From positions 60,496,539-60,560,538 of the forward strand of contig CM060976.1 of the NCBI GenBank assembly GCA_030765065.1: a DNA stretch of 64,000 bases, written 5' to 3'. Under the pieces are notes generated by a model. It was not told where the DNA came from and ran no database searches. It saw only the letters and a program-made list of their open reading frames with translations. Both the position numbers and the translations under genes were made by a program. Positions 1-10,468 of this stretch are shown piece after piece (positions within the stretch are counted from its first letter, which is position 1; each line of letters begins with the position of its first letter). This DNA is from Deroplatys truncata. Taxonomy: Eukaryota > Arthropoda > Insecta > Mantodea > Mantidae.

Positions 1-645
1 AATTAGTATTACAAAAGCTTTTCTTCTGTGTATTTCGTGTTAGTCAAGATAACTTTTGCAAAAATAGTTTCATTACATTTGTGCAAAGGGCACAAATAAA
101 TAGATGGTCAAATATTTAAACGCGAGCTAGCTAACTTTTAAATTCCATATCTTTCCATGACATCGCGAGAAACAACTGAATATCGGCAGGACTTTAAAAA
201 ATGACAAAAGCATTGAAAAATTCAAAACAATAATAACGTACATCTTGGAAATAGATGATGCAACAAAAAGGTATTTAAAATAAGGAACGTGTCCTAAATA
301 GATTTATATTTATTGCGTTGTACGATTTCTTCTGTATCTTAAACTTTACAAGTTATACATCATTTCTTCCCAATGTAGAGGGTCGTACAGGCTATTCTCA
401 GAAATGGTAAATGCCTTAAATATGTGGCATTTTAATCAAAATTGTTTGAGCCACATTTTTAAAAAATAAAACATTTCGAAAAATTTCCATGTAAAAGACA
501 GTTTTGGGCGAGGAGAATTTCTTGAACATGTTCTGTATCTTTGGAAGATTGTTAACTTAGTACAGAGATTGTATTTATCATAGTTTTTAATTTTGAGTTA
601 TGTTGTTCACAGACACGCAGACACAAATACAGACCTTTCTCTAAA
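1..645 (+). repeat. Family R copy 1, truncated at both ends
   Basis: First of about sixteen pieces of one interspersed repeat. In this orientation a full copy (about 0.9 kb, see 23597-24487) starts with a GTTACATTCACATGACTTTC-like block. It then runs through a cATGACatCGCGAGAAACAACTGAA-type segment (visible here near 157-180) and a motif like TTGAGTTATGCTGTTCACAG (here 593-613). It ends in CCGGTGAAATCTCGGTATC, a palindrome and GTAGAGAAAGT. This copy lacks its left end at the window edge and stops at about 645, before the CCGGTGAAAT block. There is no coding capacity in any frame, so it is a non-autonomous element or an untranslated piece of a larger one. Confidence 0.75.
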
Positions 646-647
646 CA

Positions 648-1205
648 CTGATGCGTTCCATTCACATGACCATATCCACTCACTCTTGTACAAACTATTC
701 TTAGTAACGCTTATTCATCTATCTATTCATTTTAATCCAAATTAACATTTTCAGAAATTGTATTGCACATTTCCTTTTAGGTACAAGAGGATAAATAAGA
801 TTCAGTAGGTTTTAAGTGATATTACTATCTAATCTTTTAAGAGCGGATCGCTGTGAGATGGCTTTGAAATTCCATTCTCTTTGCATGACCAAGAGAAAAA
901 AACGAGCAGCCATTTTCCTCTTGAGAAACATATAAGTATTCGAAAATTCAAACCAACAACAAATAATAGCTCGGAAATGATTAACGCTACAAAAAAGGTT
1001 ATTTGACATAAATTGTCCACTTCAACGAGTACTACATTGTTTATGCAGCAAGATATTCTCTCTCTTGCGGTTTATCAACCGTAAAAGTCATTCAGAATGA
1101 GGAGGATTTTAGAGGACTTTGCCAGAAAATTGATGGTATGTATTTCATTTATATGAATATCTTAAACATGTGTTTTTTTAATCCGAATCATTAGAGCCAT
1201 TTTGG
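648..1205 (+). repeat. Family R copy 2, 3' truncated
   Basis: Begins with the family left end (TTCCATTCACATGACC at 656-671) only a few bases after copy 1 stops, in the same orientation. It carries the internal blocks as far as the ATCATTAGAGCCATTTT segment at about 1186-1202, where a SINE head takes over. Divergence from copy 1 is visible throughout. Confidence 0.7.
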
Positions 1206-1275
1206 AGAATATACCGAGCCCAGGACCTCCCGAATACGAGCTTCGCAGTTGCCGTTGAGCCAACACGCTTATAGT
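1206..1275 (-). repeat. SINE family B, tRNA-like head fragment
   Basis: The reverse strand reads a tRNA-like arm, from the anticodon-side GTTGGCTCAACGGCAACTGC through AGGTCCTGGGCTCGG. This corresponds to the head of the family B SINE at 7800-8252. Only the head is present and the body is missing. Confidence 0.5.
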
Positions 1276-1780
1276 GGGGGTTTATTTCTAAATTCGGTTT
1301 AAAAAGGCTTTTCCTGAATGATTATTGTATTAAGCCTTTATTAGTGTGTGTGCTTTTTTTCACTCTTAAAGACCAAGAAAATCCATGATGGTGCAAAAAA
1401 TATATTCCAAATTACAGCTTTTATCATGTTATTTAACACATAGTTGTAACTTCTAGAGCAGCATCAACCAACTGAGTGTTCTGTGACGCTAGTGAGCAAG
1501 TCTCTTTCTGTTTTTGGAACTCAGAAGTGTATGGCAAGTGAAGCGAGATGAAATATTAAGCTTCTGTTAGCGAAGGACTAGCAGAGCAAGGGAAATGTGA
1601 TTGTATTTTATACCTAAGATGTTGGAAGACATAACGCCTACCCCTTTTTGCGCACTCCTTGCCTACGAAACCCCGAAAGGGTTTTACGTCGCAGGACATA
1701 ACTGTTGTCTGACTGCAGGAGATTTAACTTCATTTTTTTCCATTTTTCCACTGCTTTCTTGTTGTTTTATATGCAATGAC
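1276..1780. other. Unassigned intergenic sequence
   Basis: No repeat family, tRNA or convincing coding signal was recognised. The short open frame at 1601-1801 has no motif and overlaps the start of the following LTR fragment. Confidence 0.5.
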
Positions 1781-2690
1781 GTTATTTGCCCCACGTTTTA
1801 GGAGCCAATTTGAAATAGGTTGTTGCTTCACGTATGGAAAGCCAATTTGAAGTAGGAGTTGTATTGTAGTTCAACTGTTGGAGAGCCGAACTTGAAGTAG
1901 TTGCAACCGCACGTATGGTACCCGATAGCCTTCGTCCAAATTGTAATTTTGACTGTTTCTTTAAATATTGTATATTTATGTTTGCCTCGGGTGCGTCAGT
2001 ATTATTGTTAGAGACATGGATTTCTTTGCAGGTAGTAGTGCGGCTGTATAGGCTTACACAGATTACAATTTTTACTTCACTACATTTATTAATTCTAGAC
2101 ACAATTTAAATAACACTTCACTGATATAGAGAGCTGTGAGATTCTTTTATTAATTACTTGCACTTTTTAACACGTAAACAATTTTCGTCTCACACGAATA
2201 CGTATTAAATATCTCGAGGACGCATCTCGCGTCCGGTTAGGAACACTATCTACAACCAATGCGTCCAGTTATGAGTACTATCTACAAGCAACTGAACTCT
2301 GAATTTGAAAATTTTACTATATTTCAGTTTCTGATTGGCTAATCCTAGTCCAATAGAATACCTTCATTTAACTAAAGCTTTTTCTGGTTGTTGATTTGCT
2401 ATTTTATGAACTGTCACAAAAATTACATTATTGCTTCCAAGAATCACAAGTAGTATTAAACTTTCAAATTCATTATTGCCTCAAGGTTACCTCATTGTTA
2501 CCTCTTTGTTAGCAACTTTTGACCTATTATTCTCACAGCTCCTACATTATTAAATTACGTAATACATTCACATAACATTATTGAACATGTATACAATAAT
2601 ATAAACATATACAATGACTGTAATATACACTTTTTATATATTGTTACATACACATATTCCTTTAAGGCGTGCTGTTATAATATTTTTGAT
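1740..2690 (-). mobile_element. LTR fragment (same family as the 8.7-18.1 kb element) with primer-site-like tail
   Basis: On the reverse strand this matches the LTR at 33464-34355 over nearly all its length: the AGCTCCTACATTATTAAATTA block, the CACTTTTTAACACGTAAAC block, and the GGCTTACACAGATTA block as written on the plus strand. The LTR 5' edge is lost at about 2690 in a TA/TG microsatellite. At the other edge lies TGCCCCACGTTTTAGGAGCCA (1787-1807). Its complement resembles a primer-binding site for lysine tRNA (known form TGGCGCCCAACGTGGGGC). Homology with the 33.4 kb copy seems to continue a few tens of bases beyond it, so this is probably LTR plus leader rather than a clean solo LTR. Confidence 0.65.
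1799..1920 (-). repeat. Tandem primer-site-like units in LTR fragment
   Basis: Three related units, AGCCAATTTGAAATAGG at 1803, AGCCAATTTGAAGTAGG at 1840 and AGCCGAACTTGAAGTAG at 1884, lie about 37 and 44 bases apart. Two of them are followed or preceded by CACGTATGG. Each resembles the LTR/primer-site junction. Confidence 0.55.

Positions 2691-2722
<32 letters not shown>
2690..2722. repeat. (TA)n(TG)n microsatellite
   Basis: About ten TA units followed by six TG units, placed exactly where the adjacent LTR fragment loses its end. Confidence 0.9.
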
Positions 2723-2787
2723 ATCATTGGACAAGTGATTTACCGAAACAACCCTTTCTTTTAATTTAATTATCGTTATTTTGTACA

Positions 2788-3100
2788 CTGGAGTAGCGCA
2801 ATGGTTTCGTTTCCGGCTCTCGTATTGAGGGTCCCGGGTTCATTTCTGTTCTGGGGTGGTAATTTTAAGTCGGCCCTATCCACGCCTTCACCTCTGCAAG
2901 GTCCAACGTGGTTCGGAGTCTACAGTAAAAGCGATAGTCCTCTGATTCTGGCGCCATCCCCATCATCCCCCTACCACTGGAGGCAACGGATTCCGTCCAC
3001 CTCAGAAATTGGTCCAGTCATCGCTTGGTGGAATGAGATAAGCCCCGAAGGTCATATGACATATGAGGAGCGTTAGAAACGACGACGACGATGACGACTT
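2788..3100 (+). repeat. SINE family D, divergent copy
   Basis: A tRNA-like head (GGAGTAGCGCAATGGTTTCG, then GGTCCCGGGTTCATTTC as a B-box-like stretch) is followed by TGGGGTGGTAATTTTAAG and a body of about 230 bases ending in a GAC/ACG simple tail. The head resembles the SINEs at 39330 and 55725. The open frame through 2801-3076 is a by-product of GC-richer SINE sequence, not a gene. Confidence 0.6.
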
Positions 3101-3325
3101 TCTTTATTATAAAGAATTCTTAAGTTCAACTTGTTGCATTTAAATTATTCCACTCTGCAGACATTAATGATACCATAAGATAGCAAATAACAAGCCGTAT
3201 ACCAGTATTTCTCTTTAGTTTATAAAGGATCTGAATTCATTAGGGCGCCTTTAAAACATGTTTAGGCAAATCTTAATTCTTTTTTTTTGGCGAAAATATG
3301 TTTCTTACATACCAAAGTTTAGCTA

Positions 3326-4027
3326 AGGTGTGCCTTTGTTTTATGCCAAGGTCACGGATCGCAGTTCCGCGCACAGTCTACTACACTACGGGGTTTTCCG
3401 TTCCTTAACTCCCGCGTTACTTACTCACGAGTGTTATAACATATATGTAATGAGAACTAACCTTGTTATAAGTGTTGTTGAAAGTGATGTCCATCTGCGC
3501 GAAGACATTCTTGACATCGTCGGATGAAATTACCATTCATACGCATAAGTTTTTCTTGCGTAACGTTCATAATTTCTGCTTTTATATTGTCATTAAGTTC
3601 GTCCATGGTGTGGGGAATGTTTCTATAAACTTTATTTTTTAGCGTTTAGCGATCCCATTGTTCTAAATTTATTGACCAAACATCTCAGTGTCTCTACCGC
3701 AACTGGATAACCAGGTAATTGCTGCTGAAATTGTCTACACACCTGTTCACATGCTTCAGTTTTCATGTATATATCGTACATAAAATACGCTGTTCAAGCG
3801 TGAATTTGTTGGCAGACATTTCCGTGAACTAATAAGAGAATAATATTCCTAAGGAAACAACACACGTACAGTCGAAACACTTCACAACACGAAGACAAAG
3901 CAAAGACTGAGAAAGCTCACAAGGATAAACGTATGCTTGACACGCCCTGTGCCACTTCTGCGCAGTGGAATAATACCAAGGTCTCCCGTCTCGGTGGTTG
4001 TGGCCTTGGCATAAAACGAAGGCACCG
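3326..4027 (-). mobile_element. Internally deleted Tc1/mariner-type transposon
   Basis: A 702-bp element with matching ends. The left GGTGTGCCTTTGTTTTATGC continues to GGTCAC; the right end, reverse complemented, is GGTGCCTTCGTTTTATGCC continuing to GGCCAC. A possible TA target site flanks each side. The reverse strand keeps two transposase pieces. One is an N-terminal helix-turn-helix stretch (about 3820-3640, residues like EACEQVCRQFQQQLPGYPV, resembling the DUF4817-type DNA-binding region). The other is a C-terminal stretch (about 3615-3490, with GHHFQQHL before a stop). The catalytic middle is gone. A relative of its C-terminal end lies at 51541-51830. Confidence 0.7.
3490..3820 (-). pseudogene. 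Transposase remnant, catalytic core deleted
   Basis: Reading the reverse strand, an N-terminal DNA-binding segment runs (after MSANKFTLEQRI near 3820) to about 3640. It is then joined almost directly to the extreme C-terminus containing HTMDELNDNIKAEIMN and CLRADGHHFQQHL. In mariner-type enzymes the D-D-D/E catalytic region lies between these two parts, and here it is absent. The remnant cannot be an active transposase, but the terminal repeats around it could still have been mobilised by an intact relative. Assignment to the mariner group rests on the C-terminal pattern (helix, then GHHFQHxL). The frame has at least one break between the two parts. Confidence 0.6.
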
Positions 4028-4700
4028 TATAAGTAAATGTCACAGGAATTTTAAATTCCCATTCTGATGCGGGCAGAGTTGCGGTTCTAGTAATTTCTTA
4101 TAAATCCTAACTTCGTGTTATGAGTCAGCTGCACAAAAGCCGAAATCCTTGCCTCAAGCTATTAAAGACTACATGAGACAAAACAATTAATATGCCTGGA
4201 ATTATATGCCTCATTTGGAGTAAACTAGGCACATTTCGCTTTGCGCATGCGCATGCTCTTTCATTTCAATTCCGTTATTTGCAGCTGTCATACTCCTGTT
4301 ACATTTCATGTTTTAGTTCTCTTTTCTGTTATATACGAGATCCAGTGTTAGTAATGTGAAACATTTGAATTTGACGCCATTCCTCAAGACTTCTACAGTT
4401 CGGTAACAGTTTCCTAAGTCATCAGTTGGCACCAATGTATGACTTTAGAAAATATCTCATACCGGTATCCGTATCAGAATTCCTGAACGCGGAAGGTGAA
4501 ACACCCATTCACATTTATAAAAGGTAGAAGAAGATTTATGGGGATGAGACAGTGTTGTCAGCACTATTAGAAAATTGGTCCATCGGTGTAAAGAACTTAA
4601 AGCTGGCTGGCATACAGCACTCAGCGAGTTGACGAGGGTAGTAGCAGATCAATTGTATCTCATGCAGTAGTAGTGTTTAGGAGTAGGGTATAGGATGTAT
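4028..4700. other. Unassigned intergenic sequence
   Basis: Nothing recognised: no repeat shared with the rest of the window, no tRNA and no long open frame. Confidence 0.5.
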
Positions 4701-4870
4701 TTATCGGAGGGGTACACCTCGCGCACCTATTGTGGCTACTCCCCCCCGAAGGCAGGAATGAGGCGAAGGAGTGTAGGAGGTCCCAGGTTCGCGGGCAGAC
4801 AGGCCCACAGAGACGCGCAGAAGTCTCTAATATTTACAGTTTGAACACTCGCGCACCTGTAGGGGCGAAG
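4700..4870. repeat. GC-rich SINE-like debris
   Basis: Contains AGGAATGAGGCGAAGG, as in the body of family B SINEs, and a partial duplication CTCGCGCACCT at about 4709 and 4849 flanking it. Too degraded to place in a family with certainty. Confidence 0.35.
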
Positions 4871-4883
4871 AATCCCGAGAGAG

Positions 4884-5165
4884 TTTTTATTTATGGACGA
4901 TCTTTAACTACTATGGACCTTAGCGTTCCATTCTATATTGGGCGTGAAAGATCGGTAATTTTGCTCAGAGGCCTCTTTATCAGGCTTGAGGTTCTTTTAC
5001 GTGCCGTAAATCTACGACACGGGACAATCGGCTTTACTTCGCTTCCGAAGGAAGCCATGCTAAGGATTTTTACGCCCGAAAAAATTCATCGCCCTCCGCC
5101 GGGTTTGAACCCGAGACCTTGGGAACTAGAGGCGAGCACGGTACCACCAGTCCACGGAGGACGAC
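4884..5165 (-). repeat. SINE family A, full copy with 13-bp target duplication
   Basis: A 282-bp copy in reverse orientation. The tRNA-like head is at the right (the plus strand reads CGGGTTTGAACCCGAGACC, the complement of a B box). The body includes GTGCCGTAAATCTACGACAC and the 3' end is TTTATTTATGGACG. It is flanked by a perfect AATCCCGAGAGAG direct repeat at 4871-4883 and 5166-5178, the target-site duplication expected of retroposition. The 158-codon open frame across it is fortuitous. Confidence 0.85.
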
Positions 5166-5194
5166 AATCCCGAGAGAGAGGACGACGAAGCGAC

Positions 5195-5445
5195 CCTAAT
5201 GGGTAGGACAACGCACTTTGGCGTTTACGGGGAGAAATCTTACCAATGCGCAAGATGAAATGAGAGGAATTGGGGAAAGGGGAAATCGTGGTAGAATACA
5301 CTACCCCTGCATTCGACTATGCGATCAACGGTAAACCATGAAAAACGCTATGGTCATAGTGGGCGGCCACCGGAAATCGAACCCGGGACCTCCCGAGTGT
5401 AGGCCACAGACATTGTCGCCTGACCCATCCCCTTTGTGTAGTAGT
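5195..5445 (-). repeat. SINE family B, partial copy
   Basis: The reverse strand carries a tRNA-like head (the plus strand shows ATCGAACCCGGGACCTCCCG near 5377, then AGGCCACAGACATTGTCGCC). Upstream on the plus strand is the body block GTGGTAGAATACACTACCCC, as in the copies at 21828 and 39705. The distal body is missing. Confidence 0.6.
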
Positions 5446-5612
5446 GTTCTTACTACATACGGCACCAGAGGCGGTGGACATTCGTGATACATGAAATAAA
5501 ATCATAATTGGGAAAGGAAATTTGGGAACAAAACGTTCAAGTCTAAGTTTGGGATACCTTTAAGGCATTTGCCAGTTATAAGGATTGAGAAAAACCTGGA
5601 ATAAAACCTCGG
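5446..5612 (-). repeat. SINE family C, body fragment
   Basis: The reverse complement matches the body of the SINE at 27165-27450, including the CCCAATTATGATTTTATTTCAT-type region, TAAATGCCAGTTATAAGGATT-type spacing and the TACTACATACG block. It abuts the family B fragment on its left. Confidence 0.55.
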
Positions 5613-6325
5613 TGTATCGCATGCTCTCCATGGTTGAAGGACGTGTAATGCTGTAACGGCCACTATTTATAAACTGAGCTACTCAAAAGTTTGTTTACGT
5701 CGGTACCAAAAATGTTGAGGCAGGAATTCTTGGTGGAAACTGTGACTGAAGAATAATCTTGGTTTCATTTTTTGAACATGAGTTCAAGAGGTAGTCAGTG
5801 GTAAAAACCTATAACCAACGTGTTTGTAATAGTTTTCAATTATATATAAACAACTGAAATTAATATGTATAATGGCATGGCCAGAAACAAACAAAATTGC
5901 ATTTTTACAATGAACATGTGTGTGTGTGTGTGTGTGTGTTTACCACCAAGAATGGTGAATCGATTGCTATAAAGCTATTTATATAACATATGTTAGTTCC
6001 CGGAAGGAAAAGGTTATATAATCTTAATTAAGATTCTCAAAGTAGATTTATAATGCGGCGAAAGATAAAAAAAATGTATAAATATCGTACCTCTTATTAT
6101 TTATGTAAAATTTTTGCAAAATAGAAGTTAACAAGCATTCAATAAGAGAATGAATATTTAAGAATCTTAAAAACGGTTCGATAGTGTTATTCCTTTAAAT
6201 TTACCAGTTAATTGGACACTTTATAGCAGATGAGTATGCCATGAGAAACAGTAAGTATAGTTCCGAAAGCATAAATTGCACAAGGATCAGGTTACTTATG
6301 CATTAATTTTGTTAATAGCCAAGAA
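5613..6325. other. Unassigned intergenic sequence with (TG)n
   Basis: AT-rich, with no recognised repeat except a TG microsatellite at 5917-5939. No coding signal. Confidence 0.5.
5917..5939. repeat. (TG)n microsatellite
   Basis: About eleven uninterrupted TG units. Confidence 0.9.
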
Positions 6326-6800
6326 ACCGAGTAGGATAGCTCGAGGGGTTACGTCAGTAGGTCGTGAGTTCGATTCCCGTGGCCTACCTTTCTGACTCAT
6401 AGGCTTTTTCGGGGGTTTCCCCGGTTCGCCAGATTAATGCTGGGAAGCATCATTACATCCCCCGAATTTTCTGTCCCTCCATTTCCCTTCCAATCTCATT
6501 TCATTTGACCTTTCATCTGCTTGGTCTCTTTTAGGGTTGCAAGAGTCGGCAGGAGGTCTCGGCGCATGCATGGCAGGGGAAAAGGATGCTCTAAGAAAAC
6601 CTTCGTCCCTCGGACTGCGAGTGGTCTCCGGGTCTCGGGCCCTCCAGGGGATGTGTAAGCCCACAGGGGAAAGGAGTACCGGTAGGGGCCCTATAAATGG
6701 TAGGAGCCCTGCCCTCTGCCTGTCGTACCTCCTGGTCCGGCCGCCCTCTGTCCCTCCCTCCCGGGTGCGCCCAGTCAGGGGCCTAGGTACATAAGAATTG
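6326..6800 (+). repeat. SINE family B, plus-strand copy
   Basis: A tRNA-like head (GAGTAGGATAGCTCGAGG, then GTGAGTTCGATTCCCGTGGC) is followed by the family B body order: GGCTTTTTCGGGGGTTTCCC, an AATGCTGGGAAGCATCATT hairpin-like stretch, CCCCCGAATTTTCTGTCCCTCC, then a GC-rich 3' half. It differs from most other B copies by being on the plus strand. Frames at 6434-6664 and 6537-6794 arise from its GC content. Confidence 0.65.
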
Positions 6801-7480
6801 CGTAGGCCGAAGTGCTAAGTCCCCCTTCGCTTCTACTCCTATCTTATCCTCTCCTAATAGCCAAGAAAAAGTGTACTAGTTTTCAGAACACCATATAACA
6901 AATTCATATTGCAAGGATAAACAAAGAGAGACATACACAGAGATGCGCGGGGAGAGAGTGACAGTGAGAGCGAAGGGGGAAATAGGGAGAGACTATGAGG
7001 AAACGAGACAGAGTATCTATTAATGCAATAATGCAAAGGGAGCTGAGGGTTTACCTAATTAACATTAATAAGTAGTAAAAATGAGTATATTGCAATATTA
7101 GTGTCGTATCTGAAGATTACGAGAACGAGAAAAAGTTCGTAAAGAAGACGAAGTCGAGACTTTTCAATTTCAAATTATTCTAATATACCTTACTATATTA
7201 ATATTGCATAATACTTTTGCGCTATAATTATTTATGTAAATTGGATTATGATAATTCATATTTTAATTAGAATACTGTAAGTGTTAAAGCACGGAATAAA
7301 AACTTGCAGCGTTGTTCTCCAATCAACGTGGTTAAAGGTTAATCGCGAATGATTGTCGCTATGGCAACACGATTGAAAATGAGTACCGTGCTATCCGTGT
7401 CACCGTTGATTTTGTGAAGGTTACAATGTCAGCAACTTGATTTGGAAATTACCTCTCAATTAGTATGGAAAAGTTATAGG
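6801..7480. other. Unassigned intergenic sequence
   Basis: A purine-rich GAGAGA-type stretch at about 6920-7015 is the only structure noted. No coding or repeat-family match. Confidence 0.5.
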
Positions 7481-7491
7481 TCTCTTATCTT

Positions 7492-7782
7492 GCCGTCCAA
7501 CGTGGTGTAGTGGTTACTTCTAGCTCCCGAGGTCGCGGGTTCAAACCCGGCGGAGGGCGATGGATTTTTTTCGGGCGCAAAAATCCTTAGCATGGCTTTC
7601 TTCGAAAGGGAAGTAAAGCCGGTGGTCCCATGTCGTAGATTTACGGCACGTAAAAGAACCTCAAACCTGGTAAAGAGGCCTCTGAGCAAAATTACCGGTC
7701 TTTACGCCCAATATAAAATGGGACGCTAAGGATCACAGTAGTTAAAGAGCGTCCATAAATAAAACTCGGTTTAATCTTTGTT
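7492..7782 (+). repeat. SINE family A, full copy with 9-bp target duplication
   Basis: A 291-bp copy. It opens with GCCGTCCAACGTGGTGTAG and contains A-box-like and B-box-like elements of a tRNA-type promoter. The body includes TCGTAGATTTACGGCACG and the 3' end is GTCCATAAATAAAACTC. TCTTATCTT is repeated directly at 7483-7491 and 7783-7791, consistent with a target-site duplication. Confidence 0.85.
7503..7548 (+). promoter_or_regulatory. Putative internal RNA polymerase III A and B boxes of SINE A
   Basis: TGGTGTAGTGG at 7503-7513 fits an A box and GGTTCAAACCC at 7538-7548 fits a B box, the two internal promoter blocks of tRNA genes. Function is inferred from family knowledge only. Confidence 0.55.
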
Positions 7783-7799
7783 TCTTATCTTATCTTCCT

Positions 7800-8252
7800 T
7801 AACGGGAGGGGGCTCCGCACCGATCCAGAGGGGATATTGTGCCTATGCCCATCAGGAGGCGTTCCCGGGAGGAAGAATGAGGCGAGTGGAGACACCCCAG
7901 CAGACGCACAGGTAGACCGGCGACTCCGCTCCACATAGAAGGGTCCGACGCCTCTCAAAGGTTTCGGATACCCCGACAGTCAACCAAAAGCCGAGGGACG
8001 GAGAGAGTTCATATAAAGCATTCTTTTCCCCTGCCACGCTGCGCCGAAACACCATCGCCAATGAAAGATGAATGGAACGAAATGGAGAGACAGGAAATTC
8101 GGGGGCTGAAAGAAACCACTCCAGCATTCTCTTGACGATCCGAGAAAACCTCGAAAAAAAACATTAGTCAGGGTGAGCGGTCGCCGAAATCGAACCCGGG
8201 ACCTCCTGAATGCGGGTCCAGACGTAGCCGCCTGAGCCATCCGCTCGGTAAG
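7800..8252 (-). repeat. SINE family B, near-complete reference copy
   Basis: Reading the reverse strand, a tRNA-like head (GAGCGGATGGCTCAGGCGGC, then GGTCCCGGGTTCGATTTCG) is followed by a CTGACTAATG/TTTTTTCGAGGTTTTCTCGG block. A body then carries AATGCTGGAGTGGTTTC, CCGAATTTCCTGTCTCTCC and TCATTGGCGATGGTGTTTCG, with a GC-rich 3' third ending near CGGTGCGGAGCCCCC. About 450 bases is long for a SINE, so this may be a composite. Two overlapping open frames here are SINE sequence, not proteins. I found no clear target duplication. Confidence 0.75.
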
Positions 8253-8712
8253 TTATAGTAACGTGTGTAATGGTGCAGAAATCGAAGAGGCTTGGATGCT
8301 GGATGTGCCGAGTTATTACCGAAGAAATCTAAACAGGGTATGAATTGGTATAATATACTGCATTCTATAAGTGGCGGGGAGAAAAGGTGTGAATATTAAT
8401 GAGAAGAATTTCCTGGCGTATTTGTTCCAAGAAGCAGTAAATTAAAGTCTCCAGGAAGTTTGTTTCTTTCCTTAAAACTATGATAAAACTAAAAGATGGA
8501 ATTTGTATTGCTTACAGCAATAGTATTATTGATATTTGTCAATTTATAGTATTCGATTTCTTTTGTCTTCTCAGCAACAAAATTAGAAACGCTGTAGGAA
8601 TGTTAACTTAGGATACTACTAAGTACTGAAAATTAATTATATCGTGCAAATAAAAACTTTTTGCACTTTTTCCGTTTTTTTATTTATTTATTTATTCATC
8701 CTAGCACAATGC
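8253..8712. other. Unassigned intergenic sequence
   Basis: AT-rich, with a short TTTA run at 8680-8697 next to the retrotransposon. Nothing else recognised. Confidence 0.5.
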
Positions 8713-9480
8713 TGAGGCAGTATTTTTAACACTTAAATGATATCAGTTTATAATATAATATAAAATTTAATAACAGCCAGCCTTAAAGAATATGTGTATA
8801 ATATATAAAGTGTATATTACAGTCATTGTATTGTTTATTTTTATGTACATGTATAAAAATGTTATGTGAATGCATTACGTAGTTTAACAATGTAGGAGCT
8901 GTGAGAATAGAAGCAAGCTGCTTTTCGTAGCAAACAGAATTACAAAGTAGAAGCCGAAGTTTGCTAATAATAAGATAACCTTGAGACAACAATAAATTAG
9001 AAAGTTTAAAAAGGCTACTAATAGTTCATGGAACAATAATAATGTAATATTTAAAACAGTTTATAAATAGCTAATCAAAAACTACAAAAGCTAAAAGTTC
9101 AATAAAGGTATTCTATTGGAGTAGGCTTAGCCAATCAGAGACTAGAAATAGAGAAAATGTACAAATTCAAACGGTAAACGCTACAAGAAAGCGTACCCAA
9201 GTAGTTCGGAACGGTACGGGTCAGTGATTGTATGTGAGACATGAGAATTCATTATAGTGAGATAATGTTTACCCGTTAAAAAGTGTAATTAACAATAATC
9301 TCACAGCTCTATAGTAGGATACCTCAATGAAGTGTTATTTAATCGTGTGAAGGATAAATAAAAACAGTTAAAAACAATTATAATTTGTGTAAGCCTTGTT
9401 CTTTAGCTGTACCAGCCCTGTTAAGAGATACATGTTCTGAAAATTACTACTGACAAAGCCCAGGCATACATATATAATAC
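8713..9480 (+). repeat. 5' LTR (3' edge truncated)
   Basis: Starts TGAGGCAGTATTTTTAACAC. It matches the 3' LTR block by block: AATGTAGGAGCTGTGAGAAT, GGCTACTAATAGTTCATGG, ACGGTACGGGTCAGTGATTG, TTGTGTAAGCCTTGTTCTTT. Similarity stops after GGCATACATATATAATA at about 9480, whereas the 3' LTR runs on for more than 100 bases. Confidence 0.85.
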
Positions 9481-10468
9481 AAGGCTAAACAAAACTAGCA
9501 CAGTGTCAAATAAACTACAAGAAACTAGTCAGTAAACTGATAATAAACTATCTAGTATCATAAGTGATCTAGTTAAGTAGATATAAAATTGCATGAAAGA
9601 AAGCAAAGCTGAAAGTAGGAGGTCAGAAATCAAAATAGAACAATCTTCTAAAGCACTTCAGAATGATATAGATTTAAAAATAAATAAAGGTTGTAATCAG
9701 CTAGAACAAAACTTGTCAAGTCATATTGATAAAAATCTAACTGAAATGGAACTGAAACTTACTAATACTAAACAGGGTATTTGAAATAAGTTAGATAATC
9801 AGAGTGAATAATTAAAAACAATGGTGGAAAACACAAATACAGGGGAAATAAGTAAAGTTCGTTAAATGGCTAAAACAAATGCAGAGGAAATTAAAAAAGC
9901 ACATACAGGGCAAGGACAAGTAATGTCAATGCTAGATAAAATTAATGATAAAGTACAAGAAAGTAGCAAAAAAATAGATAAACTTAGAAATAGTTTTGAA
10001 ACTTTAAGTACAAGTGTACCAAAAGTAAATGCAAATGTAACTAGTTCTGTAAATGCTAATCAAATGCATGATAATAATATAAGTGCTGAAAGAAGTGTAT
10101 CATCTTTGTTAACTAATAATACAAAAGACGCTACTGCTTTTTCCATAGCATTAGCCTCTCAAACACAAAACAATAATAATGACACACATGTGCATATACT
10201 AAATCAAGTGTCAAGCTATCATTCTGTGCTCAATAAATTACCTTTACCTTATTTTAACGCTTCCTCAAGCCCAGTACAATTTATTCATGATCTAGTAGAA
10301 TATTTTAAATTAAAGAATGTGCCTGAAGCATTAAAAATGATCCTTGTTAGAAAATGCTTGGATAATAAAACCTAAAATGGTACATATGCTAGCAGCTAGT
10401 GAAATGAATTTTGAAACATTTTGAAGTAGAATATTTGTTGGTAGTTGGAAGATGCTTCATGTTTATCT

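Noticed and set aside
4730..5206. 158-codon frame
   Set aside because: Spans SINE debris and an antisense SINE A with a perfect target duplication.
7500..7560. A genuine tRNA gene
   Set aside because: A and B box motifs are present, but it cannot fold into a proper cloverleaf with a clear acceptor stem, and the same sequence is the head of a repeated SINE with target duplications.
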